DNA of 64,000 nucleotides from Ophiodon elongatus (Eukaryota > Chordata > Actinopteri > Perciformes > Hexagrammidae), in assembly GCA_016806645.1 (NCBI GenBank), contig JACSYO010000975.1, forward strand, positions 293,501 to 357,500, given 5' to 3'. Below are positions 1 to 20,555 of the stretch, one piece after another (positions within the stretch are counted from its first letter, which is position 1; every line of letters begins with the position of its first letter). A program made the translations under genes and the position numbers. The notes under the pieces are model-generated. The model was not told where the DNA came from. It did not search any database and was given only the letters and a program-made list of their open reading frames with translations.

Positions 1-46
1 AAGACGCATGTGTAGTGATTATCCTTAACGAAATGCATATGTTAAA

Positions 47-9567
<9,521 letters not shown>

Positions 9568-10675
9568 GTTCTTCTATGAGCACAGCGCGAGGCGGTTAAC
9601 TAGAGAGCACTTCTTCTGTACTGACACCGTTATTCAACATAAGGGCGCTAACACGGGGAACCGGACTTCACTGACCGACTTCCTGGTTCCGCATTTTTCG
9701 CGGCTCTCTGCGCATGTGGATGGGCTTTTCTGTTGCTCAGTGCCTATCCACACGGCTTGGGAGTCGATGGTACGCAAACGGATGTGACGTCATAATAGAG
9801 ACCTAGACCAAATCAGTCTGTCTGCAACATAACCGATTTTACATCGGTTATCAACTGGGCGACCTCGTCAAGACGTGTTTAAATATTTCAGAAAATCAAC
9901 TACTACGATGACGTGAAAGAAGTATTTTTGTCCTTTTTATGAAGTAAATTGAAAATACAAAAAAAATACAACAACAAAAGACCATGAAATGGGACATTAT
10001 AATTACATTATAATTACAAACATAAGAATGAATAAGTGAATACAAATGAATACCATACGTAGTCTTATAATTGCATTGAAAACAAGGACACATTTTTAGT
10101 TCACGGCGCGTGTAGTTGAATCCAAACTTGGAGCTTTCTAAGAAGGCTTAGAAGTTGGATGGGATCATATCAATTACAAATTTTCCAGTATTACAACCCC
10201 CCACCCTCCCACCCCCCAAAAAAACAGACATCTTTTTTTCATTTGGAGAAAGCAGTAAAGATAAGAAGAACTGTTTAATTTGATGGCTGGTCTAAAATAC
10301 TTTACTTTACACTTCAAACTGTATTCAATGATTGACAGTTCTCTGCTGAGGTCCATCATCACTTTTTGGCTCAAGTGTGTTTAAATGAAGAAATACATAT
10401 ATGTTTTCATACATTAGAAAAGCTCCACTCTGCATGAGAAACACTGCTGTAAAGGTTTTCTGAGGCTTTTTTGTAAAAACCCTTTGAGTTGTATGAAATG
10501 ATGTTATTCTTATTCATCTTAATCGAAACCTGCCACCTGCAGTACACTCCGGTCCAGAAGGCGGCGCCGCTGCACTTGTAACCGGATCTGTGAACCCGCA
10601 GTCAGAAGCTGCGCGCACACGTTGAGGAGCGAGACGTCCGCGTTAGAAGTTCGTTTCTTCTCTGTGCGTGCGGAC
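9568..10675. other. dars2-cryz divergent intergenic region
   Basis: About 1.1 kb between the dars2 ATG and the cryz ATG, which face away from each other. It holds a perfect CRE at 9785-9792 and otherwise mostly AT-rich sequence; the roughly 120 bp before the cryz ATG are more GC-rich. I see no TATA box or CpG-rich core that would fix a start site, and no further gene. Confidence 0.6.
9785..9792. promoter_or_regulatory. CRE palindrome (TGACGTCA)
   Basis: A perfect 8-bp cAMP-response element 218 bp upstream of the dars2 start codon in the divergent intergenic region. CREB/ATF factors bind this palindrome, and ATF4 commonly targets aminoacyl-tRNA synthetase genes, although usually through CARE sites. 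Function is inferred from position only. Confidence 0.4.
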
Positions 10676-13600
10676 ATGTCGGGCTGCGGGCTGATGAGAG
10701 CCGTGAGAGTGAGCGAGTTCGGAGCTCCGTCGGTGCTCCGCCTCTGCTCGGACGTGGCTGCCCCACAGCCCGGACGCAGACAGGTGAGACGGACATACGG
10801 AAGCCGGGTGGATCAACACCACCCAGTCTACAGGTGGAAGTTAAGCCATAGTAAAAAAAAAAAAAAAAACACCTGCAATAACCGTCCTTATTGTGGAAGA
10901 GCAGTGTCGGGAAGCTGACTTTAGAAATGGCTTTCCAGATATATATGTATAGCTGCTTAAAATATAATAAGCAATGTAGCTTTTTTTTTTTTAACAACTT
11001 TATTAAAATAATGTAACTTACTTTTATGATACATGTTTCTAACTGGGAAATAAAACTGGTGGAAAAAAAAGTGAAACCAGAAGTGCAAAAAGAAGCAGTA
11101 AAAGTGCAGTGCAATGTGCTTGATAAATAACAGTATGAATAACAGATAGATACATAAAAAATAACAGTATGAGTAGTAGAGCAATATAGACAGTATGAAC
11201 AGTGGATATGAAATGCAAGACTGATTACTGTCCAACTTTTATTAAAAGTCCCTCAATATAACTTGACTTAAGATGCAAACCAAGCAACAGAATGAATGTT
11301 AAAAGCTTATATACGCTTTTATACTGACAATAATATATTTGGATGTAAACCATTTGCAACCACCAACATTTTGATTACTAACTAATTTATATTGCATACA
11401 TATTTCTCAATAACTACATTTATTTAGTTACGTAACTCATGTAACTAGTTACTTCCCGAAACTGTGTATAAGTCACAAGGACTTGCGGTCGGCAGGTGAG
11501 GCACAAATAATGATAAAATAAATATTAATATGTATCTAATGTCCTGTGCTATAAATGTAATGTCTGTATGATTCCAATCATTTGAAGCGTTTGTATAATC
11601 AAAATCGCTGAATTTGCGCATGCGCTGTTCAAACAGAGAGGAGACGCGCGGTGAGGCAGCCATGAGCTGGGCCTCACCTCACACTGGGTTGAGCGCGTGC
11701 CTTTTTATTTTTTGCACCACTGTAATATTTGTAGACACTTTTATTGTACGTTCTTTCTTTCCATAGAATAGGTCGTGTTTTCACGCATGTGTAGAACCGA
11801 TGTAGTTTGTATACTTTGCCGATTGACAACCGCAGTGAAGAAGCCCAGAGGGGAGGCAAACAGTACCTCTGCCTCACTGAAGGGGGCGAGCGAGAGCCCA
11901 CGGGTCAGGTTCATGCTTGTTCTGCCGGTGCTCTTCTTCTACACTTTTCTCCTTCTTCTTTTTATATTTCGCTTTGAACGCGAAAAATGGAAGATTCTAT
12001 ATCTAGGCTTAAACGTTTCTCAAAACTGGACTTCCAATCGAAACGTGAGGTGATACATAACGGGCGACCGAAGCCGGAGCTCAGAGGTTTGCTCCAGACG
12101 ACGGGGCGGAAGGTCACGCGCTCCTTCCAGACGGAGTGGTACAGCCGGAGAGACTGGCTGTGTGGCTGCGCGACCACGAACCGCCTCCACTGCTTCCCCT
12201 GTCTCTTGTTCTCCACGTGCGACAACGTCTGGACTCAGTCAGGCTTCTGTGACCTAAAAAATCTCCCGAGAAGCCTCAGCCAGCACGAAAGATCCACCGC
12301 TCACATCCAGAGCCAGATCGCTCTGAAAACGTTCGGAACCTCGAGAATAGACCTGGCTCTGGACGAAGAGCGGAGACTGAACGTCAGCATCCACAACGCG
12401 AAGGTGAAGGAAAACCGAGAGGTTCTCAAAGACCTCATTAATGCAACCTGCTTCCTCGCCAAGCAGGAACTGGCCTTTGGTCACGAGGAGGGCTCGAGCT
12501 CTTCTCATCACGGCAACTACGTAGAACTGTTGCACGCGTTTGCTGAGAAAGATGAAGGACTAGCGCGACACTTGGAGACATCCACTGTGTTTTCTGGCCT
12601 GTCGAACGGAATACAGAGCGATTTGATTGAAGCGGTCGGTGAGGTGATTAGAAATGATATCAAAAAGGAGATTAATGCAGCCGCGTTTGTTGCTGTGGAG
12701 GTGGACGAGACGACGGACGTCACAAACGGAGCCCGGCTCTCCGTCCTTCTGCGGTATGTGGCTCAAAGTGACGTCAGGGAGGCGTTTCTGGGAGTCGATG
12801 ACGTCAGAGGAGCCCCTGCTGTAGCCGAGTACGTCCTGGGAGTGTTGGCGCAATACAAGTGTGTCGAAAAGCTGGTGGCTCAGACTTATGACGTAGCGGC
12901 TCTGACGTCATCGGAGCTTAACGGGGTGCAGGCCAGGATTAAAGAAAAGGTGCCCGAGGCCGTGTTTGCTCACTGTCACGCGCACAAACTGAGCCCGGTG
13001 CTCTTGCATTCAGCTAAATGCATGCCCGAGGGGAGAGCTTTCTTTAAAACAGTCGAGGGACTGGCCACATTTTTCAGTCAGTCCACGAAGCGCACCGACT
13101 TACTGGATGATGTCGTGAGGCGACGTTCTCCAAGAGCAGCACCCCCGAGATGGAGCTCAAGTTCACGACCGTTGCAGACCATCAGCATGCACCAATCCGA
13201 TCTGCGTGCTGCATTCCGTATTATGAGCCAACATCCAGATAGTTGGGACGTCGACGCCCTGATGATGGCCGCCGGATATGAACGCTGGCTGTCGGAAGCA
13301 TCAACGTGCTTTTTCATGACGCTATATGAGGACATCTCCAGTGAAACCGACGCACTCTTTAGATTGCTGCAAAACAAAGTGACGGACGTTGGATTTTGTC
13401 GCGCTCGAATCCGCGAGGCTATTGGCTTCGTGGAACGCCAGAGACGGGAGTTCGACAGCTTCTATGAGCGATTTGAGCAGAAATGCTCCACGCTCGGAGC
13501 GACGGACGCCGTCCGAAGCCAGAAGGCAGTCGGACTCCGAGATGAGAGGACACAAATGTTTGATACCATTCTGGACAATATCAGTGTTCAACTGAAAGCT

Positions 13601-15719
13601 ATGTTTGACCATTTTGGTGAGCTAGCTTTCCTTGGTTTGGTCGATTGTAGAAAATGGAAAGAAATGTCACAACACTTTGATGACACCAAGCTGCAGAGCC
13701 TGTCAAACTACGCCCGGTTCTTTGACTTTGTCCGGCTGAAGGCCGACCTCATCGGACTGTACAGCTCCCAGACGGTGAGGGATGAATGTAAGTCCCATGG
13801 ACAGCTTCTCAGCTTTTTGGCCCAGAAGGACCTGATGCAGACGGTTCCTGAGGCCACCAAGTTACTCCAGCTGGTCGCGCTCACCATACCGGCTCCAACC
13901 GGGTCCGCGGAAAGGTCGTTCTCCGCCTTGAAAAGACTCCAAACGCACAGTATGAATCGGACTGACCAGGGACGACTTCCATCCCTGGCAATGATCTCCT
14001 TTGAGACGGAGAGACTTTTAAAACTTAAGGAAGACAAGGAGGACTTTTACAGCAAAGTCACAGAGATTTTTGTCCAGAGGGATGGCCGGGTGGACTTCAT
14101 TTACAAGTGAAGGTGAGGCTGCTCTACTGGGTTGAATCTGACTCTGTGCCTCACCGCACGCCCCTGTGAGAGAGAGACAGAACAGTGAAGCTGCTGGTCC
14201 CGTTCAAAGCCCCGTGGTATTGTGAAGTGGACTGAACGCCGAACGCCAAACACCAGAAATCAATCGGTAACTGAGTCGTTCTGTGTGCAAAACACAGGCC
14301 TGAGTTTCCTGCTGAGCACATGTTTCTGGTGTCGGTCTTTGAAATGGATAAATGCGGTCACTAATGGACACTCGTGTTGGGGTGCATAGTCCACAGAATG
14401 GCAATAAAGCCATAAATAAAAAAATAAAATAAATCTTCGACATTATTTCTAAGGATTAAATGGCGCCGCTGAGCAGTTGAACTGTGTAAACATATGTATC
14501 ATCTGGTGTGCTTGGCATTTGGCCGTTGATATGTCCTTTTTTAATATCTAAAGTCCCCATCATCATCATCATCATCATCATCATCAGCTGTAGCCACAAT
14601 GTGTCTCTCTCTCTGCTGCAGGTGCTGATCCGTGTCCATGCCTGCGGCGTGAACCCCGTGGAGACGTACATCCGGGCTGGGACCTACGTCCGTAAGCCCG
14701 CCCTGCCATACACACCGGGCACAGACGTAGCCGGAGTGGTGGAAACTGTTGGAGAAGGAGTGACCGCAGTACAGGTCTGAGGGGGGAAATAAATAACGCC
14801 AATAAAATGTATCGATGAATCCGAGTTGACCTGTACTGGACGGCTCCTTCAACAGCAGACGTATCAATATGTCGCTCTGCTTTTCGGGAAGCTGACAAAC
14901 GAGTTTATCCGCGGTCTCAATACTTTCTGAGTGAGTGCTACTGCAGTAAATCCCCCCCCCCACCTCCCCCACCCCGTGTGCGTCCTCAGGCAGGAGACCG
15001 CGTGTTCACCACGGCCACGGAGACCGGAGGCTACGCAGAGTTCACCGTGGCTGCCGACCAGTGTGTCCACAAGCTGCCCGACGCTCTGCACTTCTCCCAG
15101 GGGGCAGCCATCGGGATCCCCTACTTCACCGCCTACAGGGCTCTGGTTCACAAGTAAGACCTCAGCTCTCAACCGGCATTCTTTCACATCACTTTTACTT
15201 TAACCCTCACCGAGTGGCCTCTGACTTCAGAGGTTGCCACCTGGTTAAAAACTAGTGTCCAGCTCCTTTAGCAAATAATTTTTTACGGACAGTATGTGTT
15301 TGTGAAGCATTTTTAATGGGATTTCTTTACAACATAAAAAATATATATACAACGCAAGACTTATGACTAAAGTGTGATTTAACTGCGGTGTTGTGTGTTG
15401 CAGAGCTCACGCCAAAGCTGGAGAGACCGTCCTCATCCATGGAGCCAGTGGAGGGGTACCATGTTTTGTTTCTTCTTTTCTAATTTTATATATGTATGTA
15501 TAATTTTCATTTTTAATTCAAATGGTTTCCACATGCTCATTGCATGTACGTGTCTGCGCGTATGTTTAGGTTGGCGTGGCAGCGTGCCAGTTGGCCCGTG
15601 CTCTGGGTCTCAAGGTGTTGGGGACGGCAGGGACGCCGGAGGGACTGAAGCTGGTCCTCAGTAACGGAGCTCACCTGGCCTTCAATCACAGAGAGGAGGG
15701 CTACACAGACAAAATCATG

Positions 15720-15769
<50 letters not shown>

Positions 15770-15875
15770 CGACCGCATGAAGCTCACCCATCATTTAATC
15801 CCCTTTTGTTCTTTGTTTCTTGAAGAAAAAGTTTTGCTTGGTTCTGTCAGGTGTTTTAGTGGTTAGAGGAATATG

Positions 15876-15916
<41 letters not shown>

Positions 15917-17115
15917 GTAGGAAGCCACAGAGGGCAGAGGCATCGACGTGATCGTGGAGATGCTGTCAAACGTCAACCTCAGTAAAGACCTCCAGATGTT
16001 GGCCTTGGGAGGACGTGTTACGGTCAGTAGCACGGGCGTCCAGGGGGCGTATCCACAAATGATCTCCTCAACAATGGCACTAAAAGTTCTTAACAGTTTC
16101 CTCTTAAAGGGACACTCCAAAATCCCCAAATCCATATTTCTTTCCTCTTACCTGTGGTGCTATGTATCGGTCTAGATTGTTTTGGTGTGAGTGGGCTCCT
16201 TTTGGCGATATCGGCCGTAGAGACACCAAAATAATCCAGATTGATAAATTGCACTACAGTTAAGAGGTAAAATTGGTATTTTTGGGGTGAACTGTCCCTT
16301 TTTAAGATCAGCACATAAATGCAGAGAGGTACTTTTACTAAGGAACTGAGAGACCGCTTAGGCTAAGAGAAGGGGCGGGGTTGACCCGGTTTCAACGGAT
16401 GACATCATGTTTTATGAATACTATGTCCACAGGGATTGGTTTGCAGTGAATGAGAAGTGAAATATTCATCAATATACAGGGGAGCAAGGAACAAATGAGA
16501 TTAAATCAAATTTCCTCCAACTCCTCTCAGACTGAGGAGCTGCTTTCAGCGCTAAAATGACTTGTGAATTATTATTTTTCCACCAGTTCGGAGCTACTTT
16601 TAGCCCGAGGATGGTTTGTGAATACGACCCCTAGATTTCTATAGCTCTGTAGTACGGCTCGGCCCTACTGCCTAGAGTAGAAGCTGTATCCCAGTGTAGC
16701 TCGTTCCTGTACATGACTTCACACACCCTCCTCCCTCTTTCTCCTTTATTCCAGATCATCGGCTGCAGAGGCTCCGTAGAGATCAACCCCAGAGACGCCA
16801 TGGCGAAGGAGAGCAGCATCATGGGAGTGGCCCTTTTCTTCGCTACGCCGGTAGGAAGCTGTGACATCACACGAGCCGTCCTGATACAATGCTGCGGATC
16901 GCTAAAATCCATGTTTAGTACAGTTTCTCTCTCCATCCCTCCTCCCCTCTCAGGAGGAGAACAAGGAGTGTGCGGCGCTGCTCCACGCGGGGATGGAAGC
17001 TGGCTGGCTGCGTCCGGTCGTCGGCTCCCAGTATCCGCTCGCCAAGGCCGCCCAGGCCCACCACGACATCATCGAGTGTCCCGGGGCTGCTGGGAAGACG
17101 GTCCTGATCGTGTGA
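10676..17115 (+). CDS. cryz: zeta-crystallin / NADPH:quinone oxidoreductase, 8 exons
   Basis: Zinc-free medium-chain dehydrogenase/reductase that reduces ortho-quinones with NADPH, in the cytosol; the mammalian protein also binds AU-rich RNA. Exons: 10676-10783, 14622-14774, 14990-15153, 15404-15455, 15570-15719, 15921-16022, 16755-16850, 16954-17115. They sum to 987 nt, 328 aa plus TGA (human 329), and phases agree throughout. Diagnostic stretches are VLIRVHACGVNPVETYIRAG, YTPGTDVAGVVE, QGAAIGIPYFTAYRAL and the NADPH loop GASGGVG (residues 155-161). The start was chosen as the ATG giving MSGCGLMRAVRVSEFG, which matches the family N-terminus; the frame is open further upstream but without another ATG. 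Intron 1 is unusually long here because it carries a hAT element. Intron 5 begins with a CA array and ends with a GT array. Confidence 0.96.
10902..11464. mobile_element. degenerate non-autonomous hAT-type element
   Basis: The left end CAGTGTCGGGAAGCTGACT and the right end AGTTACTTCCCGAAACTG are inverted copies of the common teleost hAT terminus of the form CAGTGTTGGGAAG-TAACT. Further GTAAC/GTTAC blocks lie near both ends. The flanking 8-mers (TGGAAGAG and TGTATAAG) agree at only five positions, so the target duplication is eroded. The interior is AT-rich and non-coding. It lies in cryz intron 1, 11 bp left of the transposase-bearing element. Confidence 0.6.
11476..14166 (+). mobile_element. 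autonomous-type hAT DNA transposon in cryz intron 1
   Basis: The right end, read inward, is CAGGGGCGTGCGGTGAGGCA; the left end is CAAGGACTTGCGGT with a GTGAGGC a few bases further in. The first 14 bases of the two ends agree at 11 positions, and CAGGG-type termini are typical of hAT elements. Six GTGAGGC/GCCTCAC motifs sit inside the ends (11496, 11651, 11671, 11871, 14113, 14148), like subterminal transposase-binding repeats. Flanking 8-mers ATAAGTCA and TGAGAGAG do not match, so no intact target duplication is seen. Coordinates of the ends are inferred by eye. Confidence 0.65.
11987..14110 (+). CDS. hAT-family transposase, intact 707-aa ORF
   Basis: A single uninterrupted frame of 707 codons. 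Domains: a TTF/ZMYM-type zinc finger (about residues 44-108, with C59, C61, C69, C72 and the SLSQHERSTAH tail), a DUF4371-like RNase H fold (about 130-420) and a C-terminal hAT dimerisation region (about 636-676, GSAERSFSALKRLQTHSMNR). Candidate catalytic and core residues are D240 in VEVDETTD, D302 in TYDVAA, C330/H333 in HCHAHKL and R388-W389. The usual Gly after the second Asp (YDG) is Val here. I did not assign the third acidic residue. A host gene co-opted from a transposase is the alternative to a mobile copy. The ORF has no introns and its own pyrimidine-rich leader. Confidence 0.9.
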   Translation: MEDSISRLKRFSKLDFQSKREVIHNGRPKPELRGLLQTTGRKVTRSFQTEWYSRRDWLCGCATTNRLHCFPCLLFSTCDNVWTQSGFCDLKNLPRSLSQHERSTAHIQSQIALKTFGTSRIDLALDEERRLNVSIHNAKVKENREVLKDLINATCFLAKQELAFGHEEGSSSSHHGNYVELLHAFAEKDEGLARHLETSTVFSGLSNGIQSDLIEAVGEVIRNDIKKEINAAAFVAVEVDETTDVTNGARLSVLLRYVAQSDVREAFLGVDDVRGAPAVAEYVLGVLAQYKCVEKLVAQTYDVAALTSSELNGVQARIKEKVPEAVFAHCHAHKLSPVLLHSAKCMPEGRAFFKTVEGLATFFSQSTKRTDLLDDVVRRRSPRAAPPRWSSSSRPLQTISMHQSDLRAAFRIMSQHPDSWDVDALMMAAGYERWLSEASTCFFMTLYEDISSETDALFRLLQNKVTDVGFCRARIREAIGFVERQRREFDSFYERFEQKCSTLGATDAVRSQKAVGLRDERTQMFDTILDNISVQLKAMFDHFGELAFLGLVDCRKWKEMSQHFDDTKLQSLSNYARFFDFVRLKADLIGLYSSQTVRDECKSHGQLLSFLAQKDLMQTVPEATKLLQLVALTIPAPTGSAERSFSALKRLQTHSMNRTDQGRLPSLAMISFETERLLKLKEDKEDFYSKVTEIFVQRDGRVDFIYK
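14167..14621. other. right part of cryz intron 1
   Basis: No exon is recognised. An AATAAA at 14402-14407 followed by further A-rich copies could serve as a polyadenylation signal for the transposase transcript, but it lies outside the inferred element end. An (ATC)n run of about eight units is at 14558-14584. Confidence 0.5.
15722..15769. repeat. (CA)n array at the cryz exon 5 donor
   Basis: The array begins two bases into the intron (ATCATG|GTACACAC). It is at the 5' end of a 201-bp intron whose 3' end carries (GT)n. Confidence 0.96.
15879..15915. repeat. (GT)n array at the cryz exon 6 acceptor
   Basis: About 18 GT units run into TTGTAG|GAAGCC, taking the place normally held by the polypyrimidine tract. 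It is complementary to the CA array at the other end of the same intron. Confidence 0.96.
16104..16305. mobile_element. TTAA-flanked MITE in cryz intron 6
   Basis: TTAA at both ends (16104-16107, 16302-16305). The left terminus TTAAAGGGACACTCCAAAA pairs with a right terminus that reads inward TTAAAAAGGGACAGTTCACC. At 202 bp with no coding content it fits a piggyBac-type non-autonomous element. Confidence 0.75.
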
Positions 17116-17248
17116 TAATGTGACCATAGCACAGGTTTTGGCTGTTAATAACAGGGGAAGGAAAGAAGAAAGAGTCTTGCAAGCAAACAATGGTTAACAT
17201 AAATAAAAAAAATAAAAAAAAGACATGTTGGAATCTTTTTGTGATCCT

Positions 17249-17254
17249 AATAAA
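17249..17254 (+). promoter_or_regulatory. cryz: cryz polyadenylation signal
   Basis: AATAAA 134 bp past the cryz stop codon, in the right orientation, with AT-rich sequence around it. Confidence 0.65.
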
Positions 17255-17274
17255 GAATACTGACATTTGGGTAA

Positions 17275-20200
17275 AAGGAAGTAATAGAAAGGACTAAAGG
17301 TAAAGGCTCATATCTGAGAGGAGTCCAACATGACATCTGGGCCTCTCAGGTGACGGCGTGCTCTACTGAGCATGCTCCAGAGAGGGCCAGGTAACTAGAC
17401 ACACTGTCTGCTTCATCGCTGTAGCAACGGGTAGATGATGGCGCTCCCAGTTTAAGTCTCCCTCCAGCCGACCGCCCCGGAGTCCTTCAGATCATTCTTA
17501 TGGATTAATACAGTGGAGCGTACCATGTCCTCCCCAGGGGTGGACCTGTGGGTTCTGTTCAACAGGTGAGCAGTCTGTAATGGGTTTTTATATGATCCTG
17601 CACTCCGATCAGTAGTTCTCTGGTTTAGGAGTAGACGGCAGATGTTCAGAAAGTAAAGCCAGACAGAAAGCAAATCCAGAGAACAGGTCCTCACATGTTC
17701 TGGTGCTCTGAGTTGTGGGGATTGTTAATCAGCTGTGGGTAGATCTTGCTCCTCTATTTAAATATTTGTCATACGCTTGCTGGTGCTCAGTCAACTAGGA
17801 TGAGGGTATAGTTTTTGATTGGGTAAAAGACAAAAAAAAAGAAGTACAAAGGGACATTTAAATCTAATGTCCAATAGATAAATGTCTGAAACCAGTCCAC
17901 CAGTGAGACCCACTGGTGGACTGGTTTTCATCAGTCAGTAGTTTATTAACTGACGAGGAGTTCTAAGGTCTGACATCTCGTGTAAACCAAGGCTGGATTA
18001 CTAACTGCCCTGTGGGCCCCCTGAGAGGTTGTTTGTGTGGAAATTAATTTGTGGAAATTTGATTCCTTGGTGATAGTTTTGTTTGGTATTATGCACCACG
18101 AAAGCATAATTAAACATTGGTAATTACCATCGGGTGTGTGGTGCATTTTCACTCTGTGTTTTTTTTTTTTTTTCAATACCGTGAATATTTCAGTTGCTAC
18201 AAATGTGTTTTTAATTAAATTATGACTAACAGATATAGAGCAAATCTGGGGCGTCGACTTGGTTAAGCCGGCCCACCGCTCTTCTTGGCGAGACCCGCCC
18301 TGCGTAGCTGTTTGAGGCAGAGACGATTGGTTAAGGTTAGGCATTGACCTCGAGTAGATCGGGTCAGGATAGAGCCCATTGGTCAGGGCATAGGACCAGA
18401 ACAAATCAGGCCACCAGTACCTTGGTGAGCATGGACGCCTGGCCAATCCTAGAGCTTGAAAGCTGGCCAAGGCGGGTCTTGCCAAGAAGAGCAGTGGAAT
18501 TCTTAACGCACCAAAGACACACCATGATGAACCACGGTCAACGCTACCTGATCTCTTGCTACAGATAGCTTTTGGCTAACGTGTTAGCAAGCAACAGCTT
18601 ACCTAGACTTCTATCAGAGCCATTAGCATATATTTGAAGTTGTGTTCCTGTCCGACTGACAATTGTCAAGTTCCATCTGCACTATTTGTTCAGCTCAGGT
18701 TTTGTCTCCACCAACTCCGGAGTGAAATGTCTGGCTTTTTAGTTTCTTTAGCAACCTCTTTAGCAAGCTGTTTGCTAACGTTCTATCCTTTGGAGCTAAG
18801 GTTAGGCTGGTACTGTCAAGTTTTGTGGCTAATCGTGATTTTCTATTGAGGGTTGATGAGAACATTATACTCAACCATATAGTCATGGGTTGACTGCTGA
18901 CAGGTATCAACAGGCACCGGCAGAGGGGTCACAGGGGTCACAGGGGTCACAAGGCTCCAGGGCTTCACAAGCAAAAGTGAGCGAAACACAAAATGATGGC
19001 AAAGAGGTGCAAAACAACTGCAAAGAGATACGAAACGACCACAAAGACACGCAAAATGTCCACATTTGATTAAATAACATTTTCAAGATCATTACATCTA
19101 ATGCTGAATCGCTGAGTACTGCAGGTTTAAGGGCCAGCTGTATGTGACCTCATGTGTTGTTTTCTGCAGCGATACTTGATACATTTGAGGTGAAATTGCT
19201 CAAAGTGTGTCGGCACATAACACCATCACGCTCTGCTCTCTCGGTCATGTTCACATTCTGCCCATCCCCTCTGGTTTGTGGATTTAATGCAAACATCAGC
19301 TACTGTTGGGGAGTAAGTCGTATTTGCTCATCAGAGGACAGCTCACTAGAGATAAGTCCATTAGGAAAAGAGCTTTAGCAGAAACATGATAGGCCTCATT
19401 CTGCTACACAGTCTGGCTGTCATCCATCAGTCAGCATCCTCTGGGGACAACACCCCCCCCCCCCACACACACACACTCCCCTCCCTCCCTCCACTACACA
19501 CACGTCAGCTCATTGCCAACACATGTATCCCTGTTTGTTTGCCTAGCAACTCGGAGCAAACAGTGAACAAACGGGACAACTGAGGTTTGCAGACTTTGGT
19601 CCAAGGACACGCTGAGGTCTCCGGTCGGGCTCCAGAAGAACCCCAGCAATCTGAGATCAAGTCCGTTTCTCTTTAATCTTCTCAAACTAAATTCACATGT
19701 CAAATGACGGACGTCACAATCTGTTCCTGCCGATCTTTAGCCAAGACCATTCATTATAATGGCCCGTGACATTTACTTTTCGCAAAACATGGAACATTTA
19801 GATGTATGATCTTTAGAAAAAAAGTACTACTGCTGGGATTCATTGCATTTCATAAACTGTATGACACAAAATTAGAGGGCATGAAGAAAAAGAAAAAAAG
19901 GTTTGGTTTTCTTAGGGAAAGCCCAAAAGCACTGATGTTGTTATTGTTGTTTGTTGATTTTGATCTATGAACATAGGACATGAACGTAGGGTCCCGGGGC
20001 GCTGAAGTCTACGCTTACCTGCATGGAGCTGAAGAGAGGGGATTATTGTGTAGTTCCAAAGATGTAATGACGTGTTTTCATTGGCCAATCAGATCATGAC
20101 AGTGATGCAGCGCGTTAAAGCCCCATGGAAGAGATGCTACCTCCTCACCATGTTACCTCTACTGTGACACAACATGACCAGTAAGTGCTGTACAAGGTGG

Positions 20201-20397
20201 ATTTCCATGATCAGTTTCACCGCAAACAAATGAGATTGTATAGTAAGCTGAATGGGAAATAATATTGTGTAACAGATACATAAGAGTTGTTAGTGTTGAT
20301 GCCGTTTACAGCCTTACGGGTTGTGTGCAAGTTGAAAAGGAATGCTAAATAAAGTTAATTTGTGGAAAATGGGAATTTATCTGCAGGCACTTTCCTG
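17275..20397. other. cryz-lrrc53 intergenic region
   Basis: No gene recognised. It contains a TTAA-flanked MITE (18263-18506), three tandem GGGTCACAG units near 18925-18951 and a poly-C / CA run near 19451-19477. Short open frames have no recognisable domains. The lrrc53 promoter should lie at its right end, but I see no clear TATA box. Confidence 0.55.
18263..18506. mobile_element. TTAA-flanked foldback MITE with 27-bp arms
   Basis: TTAA at 18263-18266 and at 18503-18506. Inside are long inverted arms at 18273-18299 and 18471-18497 that match at 25 of 27 positions, sharing GCTCTTCTTGG and AGACCCGCC. It is 244 bp long, without coding content. Confidence 0.8.
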
Positions 20398-20515
20398 ATG
20401 TTGCTACTGTCAGTCATCAGAGCCCAGCGTGTGTCCCCTGTCCCATCATGCCCTGCTTCCTGTGTGGTTTGCTCTGAAGATGCCCTCATCTGTCACAGAC
20501 TGGCTCACATTATTG

Positions 20516-20555
<40 letters not shown>

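Noticed and set aside
10902..14166. One large hAT element spanning both pieces
   Set aside because: The left piece has its own inverted ends closing at 11464, with termini different from those of the transposase element.
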